Source of the DNA: Chlorobium sp.
Lineage (GTDB): Bacteria; Bacteroidota; Chlorobiia; Chlorobiales; Chlorobiaceae
Reading direction: 5' to 3'
Assembly: GCA_026193435.1 (NCBI GenBank)
Contig: JAPHUN010000100.1
Coordinates: 1-7,325 of the forward strand
Length of the DNA stretch: 7,325 bases
The notes below the pieces were generated by a model. The model made no database searches and had not been told where the DNA came from. It saw nothing but the letters and a program-made list of their open reading frames with translations. Shown piece after piece: positions 6,431-7,325 of this stretch (positions within the stretch are counted from its first letter, which is position 1; every line of letters begins with the position of its first letter). The translations under genes were made by a program, and so were the position numbers.

Positions 6431-7325
6431 CCTGTAAAACCCCCGCCCCAAGCAGCAGCGACACCGACAACAGCACGAAATAGTGGAACAGATCTTCCCG
6501 ATGGCGAGGCTCGGTTATCCACTGTTTGCCGCGATCTATCGTGTCGATGGTTTTCAGCGCCTCATCTGAAACAAAGCCGCTCTCCCTGCTGTGCAAAAAG
6601 ATTCCGCCCGCATCTTCCGCGAGCGTGACAAGCAGATCCGGTCTGAAAGCGGTCAGAACAGCCTCGCCCCCTGCATCGCGCTTCACCCTGTCCTGCAGGG
6701 AAAGATCACCCGCGACAGGAATGGTGACCGGCTCTTCCTCTCCAACCCCGACAACGATAAGCCGCACATCTTGCTCCTTCAGCTTCCGGGCCGCTGCCGA
6801 AAACCCCTTCTCATGCGCTTCTCCGTCACTGACAAGCACGGCCACACCTCCTGCCTTCACCTTTTCCTCCGTTTTCGAACCTGAAAACATCTTCTGCGCG
6901 ACATCCATTGCCGCGCTGATATCGGTGCCCTGCGCCTCGATCAGATCAGGCGACGCTATACCCAGCATCGTTTCGAACGCCTGCTGATCGGTCGTCAAAG
7001 GACACTGGACAACCCCCGATCCGGCGAATGCGACAAGACCTCGCCTGCCACGCTCAACCCCCCGGCTGATTCTCAGGATCTCCTCTCTCGCCCTTTCCAG
7101 CCGGTCAGGGGAGATGTCCCTTGCAAGCATGCTGTTTGAGACATCGAGGAGATAGACCATATCGAGAGCATCCCGTCGAACCATCTTTTCTCCGGAACAG
7201 AGCTGCGGCCCGCACAAGGCGATCAATAAGAGGCCTGTCGAAAGAAATTGCATCATTCGTACGGCAATTTCCCGTCCACGCTCCCCTCCGCCCAGCAGAT
7301 GCTCCGAAAGGTTGTCATCCGCCAG
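6420..7325 (-). CDS. BatA/BatB-type von Willebrand factor A membrane protein, 5' end outside the window
   Basis: The reading frame stays open from the stop at 6420 to the window edge (301 residues), so the ATG at 7256 is internal and the true start lies beyond 7325. The residues before that ATG (LSEHLLGGGERGREIAVRMMQ) match the basic linker that follows the first membrane helix in Bat proteins. Numbering from the internal M at 7256: a membrane segment LSTGLLLIALCGPQL (5-19), then the vWA fold with the MIDAS metal site D38-x-S40-x-S42 (LLDVSNSM), GTD for the MIDAS threonine, and VLVSDGE for the later aspartate. Near the C-terminus, EPRHREDLFHYFVLLSVSLLLGAGVL is the second membrane helix. Bat proteins are linked to aerotolerance and envelope stress in Bacteroidota; the biochemical role is uncertain. 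BatA and BatB are hard to tell apart from this fragment. No TPR gene (batC) follows; the next gene is the 102-residue orphan. Confidence 0.9.
   Translation of the reverse strand: MADDNLSEHLLGGGERGREIAVRMMQFLSTGLLLIALCGPQLCSGEKMVRRDALDMVYLLDVSNSMLARDISPDRLERAREEILRISRGVERGRRGLVAFAGSGVVQCPLTTDQQAFETMLGIASPDLIEAQGTDISAAMDVAQKMFSGSKTEEKVKAGGVAVLVSDGEAHEKGFSAAARKLKEQDVRLIVVGVGEEEPVTIPVAGDLSLQDRVKRDAGGEAVLTAFRPDLLVTLAEDAGGIFLHSRESGFVSDEALKTIDTIDRGKQWITEPRHREDLFHYFVLLSVSLLLGAGVLQAKQ

Noticed and set aside
6526..6987. A 153-residue plus-strand ORF opposite the von Willebrand gene
   Set aside because: Its serine- and proline-rich translation is typical of the antisense of a GC-rich coding strand; the minus strand has clear family motifs.

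Overview
The window looks like chromosomal DNA of a green sulfur bacterium (Chlorobiota: Chlorobium, Chlorobaculum or Prosthecochloris type). This is an inference from the gene set and gene style: a half-length ClpB, a Rieske/glutamate-synthase fusion, a GatB amidotransferase subunit, weak ribosome binding sites, and spacers filled with 7-nt repeats. No rRNA, tRNA, CRISPR array or transposase gene was seen.

Layout from left to right. An unidentified gene ends at 95 and overlaps the start of xseB (exonuclease VII small subunit) by ATGA. xseB converges on gatB, with 14 nt between the stop codons. Three genes then run leftward: gatB, a secreted SYLF/Ysc84-domain protein, and a ClpB-type AAA+ protein that ends cleanly at the start of the middle domain. 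A 57-bp divergent spacer separates clpB from a rightward gene joining an N-terminal Rieske [2Fe-2S] domain to an FMN/[3Fe-4S] glutamate synthase core. That gene converges on a small leftward orphan. At the right edge is the 3' part of a leftward von Willebrand A protein of the BatA/BatB type, open to the window end.

The two long same-strand spacers (1783-2081 and 6113-6419) carry heptanucleotide repeats with different unit sequences but the same 7-nt period. Two arrays are nearly perfect (GTTCTTA and CAGTAGG); the others are degenerate and run up to, or into, gene ends. The 11-mer CATTATTCATT occurs in both spacers. The shared period with different units is the least explained structure here.

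Functionally this is a mix of housekeeping and accessory genes: DNA repair (XseB), Gln/Asn-tRNA transamidation (GatB), protein disaggregation (half ClpB), redox or nitrogen chemistry (Rieske-GOGAT) and envelope functions (SYLF, Bat). They do not form one pathway. The two protein-level features most worth following are the half-length ClpB and the Rieske-GOGAT fusion, which has neither a glutaminase domain nor the C-terminal GXGXG domain.
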